Shown: positions 63,263 to 64,000 of the stretch, one piece after another | Layout of the letters: each line of letters opens with the position of its first letter | Numbering within the stretch: position 1 is the first letter of the stretch | Source of the DNA: Hymenobacter fodinae | GTDB taxonomy: Bacteria > Bacteroidota > Bacteroidia > Cytophagales > Hymenobacteraceae | Direction: 5' to 3' | Length of the DNA stretch: 64,000 nucleotides | Assembly (NCBI RefSeq): GCF_004745825.1 | Contig: NZ_SRLA01000001.1 | Coordinates: 496,001-560,000, forward strand | Notes under the pieces: model-generated | Databases searched by the model: none | Seen by the model: only the letters and a program-made list of their open reading frames with translations | Told to the model about the DNA's origin: nothing | Position numbers and translations under genes: made by a program

Positions 63263-64000
63263 CTAGTCTTTTACCTCTTCACCTTTGCGGTTGATATAAA
63301 ACGTACGGCCGTCCTGCTGTACGCGGGCTCGGTCTTGGTCATCAAAATCAGAAGCGTGCGTGTAGCGGCCAAAGGGTGCGATACCTTCGGTGGTGTCGGC
63401 TAGGTAGTCGGAGCTGATGAAGGTAAACCGGCCACCGGTTTTCACGCGTGCCAAGCCCTTCTGAAAGGAGTAAGCCTCCTGAAAAACTACGGGCTCGGTG
63501 GTCGGAGCATCAGGGCCGGTGATGTAAAACCAGCCGCGGTAGTCGAGTACCGCCGCGCGGCCCTCAGCAAAGTCGTGGGCGCTGTAATAATACGCTCCAA
63601 ACTCCTCCCCCTTCTCATCCAGAAAGGTGTAGAGCTTACCAATACGGGCGCGGGCATAGCCACCAGCATACGGGTAAAGGGCGGCGTAAGCGGGCTTTAC
63701 TACCTCTTTTCCCGCATCATCCACAAACCCTTTCACCCCTGCCTGCTCTACTACTGCCCGTCCATCCTTAAATTCCCCGATGGAGGCGTACGTAGCGGGT
63801 AGCAGCGTGTCGCCGCTGGCAGAAAGCAAGCCCCAGCGGTTGCCTTCGCGGAAGGGCGTGGGCGCAGCGGTAGTAGAGCTGCGCAAAGCCCACCAGCCCA
63901 ACGCCAGCACCGCCGCACCTACGGCCAGGCTCCGCCGCGGATATCGGCGCGTGTAGGTGCGTGCTTGCTGATACCGGGGCTTCCACTGGGCTAGGCCTGC
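63263..64000 (-). CDS. WG-repeat protein, 5' end outside the window
   Basis: The C-terminal 245 or so residues of a membrane-anchored WG-repeat protein are seen. The frame stays open to base 64000, reading through LAVGAAVLALGWWALR, a membrane helix, so the true start is beyond the window. The GTG at 63910 is unlikely to be the start. WG repeats include RWGLLSASGDTLLPATYASI and KGFVDDAGKEVVKPAYAALY. The WG fold is a beta-propeller-like module of unknown role. The basic N-terminal segment before the helix is cytoplasmic. Confidence 0.88.
   Translation of the reverse strand, partial: AGLAQWKPRYQQARTYTRRYPRRSLAVGAAVLALGWWALRSSTTAAPTPFREGNRWGLLSASGDTLLPATYASIGEFKDGRAVVEQAGVKGFVDDAGKEVVKPAYAALYPYAGGYARARIGKLYTFLDEKGEEFGAYYYSAHDFAEGRAAVLDYRGWFYITGPDAPTTEPVVFQEAYSFQKGLARVKTGGRFTFISSDYLADTTEGIAPFGRYTHASDFDDQDRARVQQDGRTFYINRKGEEVKD

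Noticed and set aside
63910..63912. GTG as the start of the WG-repeat gene
   Set aside because: The frame continues to the window edge and encodes a membrane helix that would be truncated.

Overview
The window looks like chromosome from a Hymenobacter-like member of the Bacteroidota (order Cytophagales). The signs are moderately high GC, Bacteroidota-type -7 promoter boxes (TAnnTTTG), a SusC-type TonB-linked receptor, many lipoproteins, a DUF4295 gene next to rpmG, bacillithiol genes (bshC, ytxJ), a BT_3928-type DoxX-like protein, and fused alpha/beta dehydrogenase E1. I see no prophage, insertion sequence, CRISPR array, rRNA operon or integration site. The species assignment is inference. 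Both edges cut genes: an aminopeptidase P on the left and a WG-repeat protein on the right.

Layout. 1-7.1 kb: end of aminopeptidase P, then rpmG-DUF4295-ftsY, rimO, bshC, 5-formyltetrahydrofolate cyclo-ligase and an orphan ExbD-like protein. 7.3-10.7 kb (minus): a small membrane protein, the GDYXXLXY/DUF2157 membrane pair, an unknown protein and mnmD. 10.8-12.5 kb: thioesterase and rlmN. 12.6-19.4 kb: mostly minus-strand envelope and unknown proteins, YihY, DUF3891, a composite inverted repeat and an SDR-type threonine dehydrogenase. 19.5-25.5 kb: patatin, an outer-membrane barrel, a FAS1 lipoprotein, an alpha/beta hydrolase lacking its serine, and kbl. 25.5-32.4 kb: HAD protein, cdaA-folP, DUF1599, BT_3928-like protein, ABC permease, aroK and a fatty-acid hydroxylase. 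32.6-40 kb (minus): a glycogen-debranching-like lipoprotein, lipase maturation factor, DUF1259, tRNA-Asn, a degenerate Rieske lipoprotein and pheS. 40-42.2 kb: three tandem secreted proteins sharing an unrecognised motif. 42.3-48.5 kb: M16 peptidase, SusC and fused E1. 48.7-54 kb: small lipoproteins, ytxJ, osmC, lipA, DUF805 and DUF4136. 54-64 kb: gcvP, a saccharopine-dehydrogenase-like enzyme, DUF1206, CsbD, a large helical protein, an Ala-rich lipoprotein, DUF6799 and WG-repeat proteins.

How genes connect. Threonine dehydrogenase and kbl form the two-step threonine-to-glycine route. gcvP then breaks down glycine, and lipA makes the lipoyl cofactor that the glycine cleavage system and 2-oxoacid dehydrogenases need. 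bshC and ytxJ belong to bacillithiol metabolism. rimO, rlmN, mnmD, rpmG, pheS and tRNA-Asn serve translation.

The most unusual features are: (i) a very frequent 7-mer, CTAGGCC, which I hand-counted at about 88 places, often at gene ends and in terminator stems; (ii) the tandem family with the APG-x9-TDYxGRP motif; (iii) three enzymes or transporters whose hallmark residue is replaced (hydrolase Ser to Gly, ExbD Asp to Gly, Rieske ligands lost); (iv) promoters placed so close to ATG that lipA, rlmN and perhaps pheS may be leaderless.
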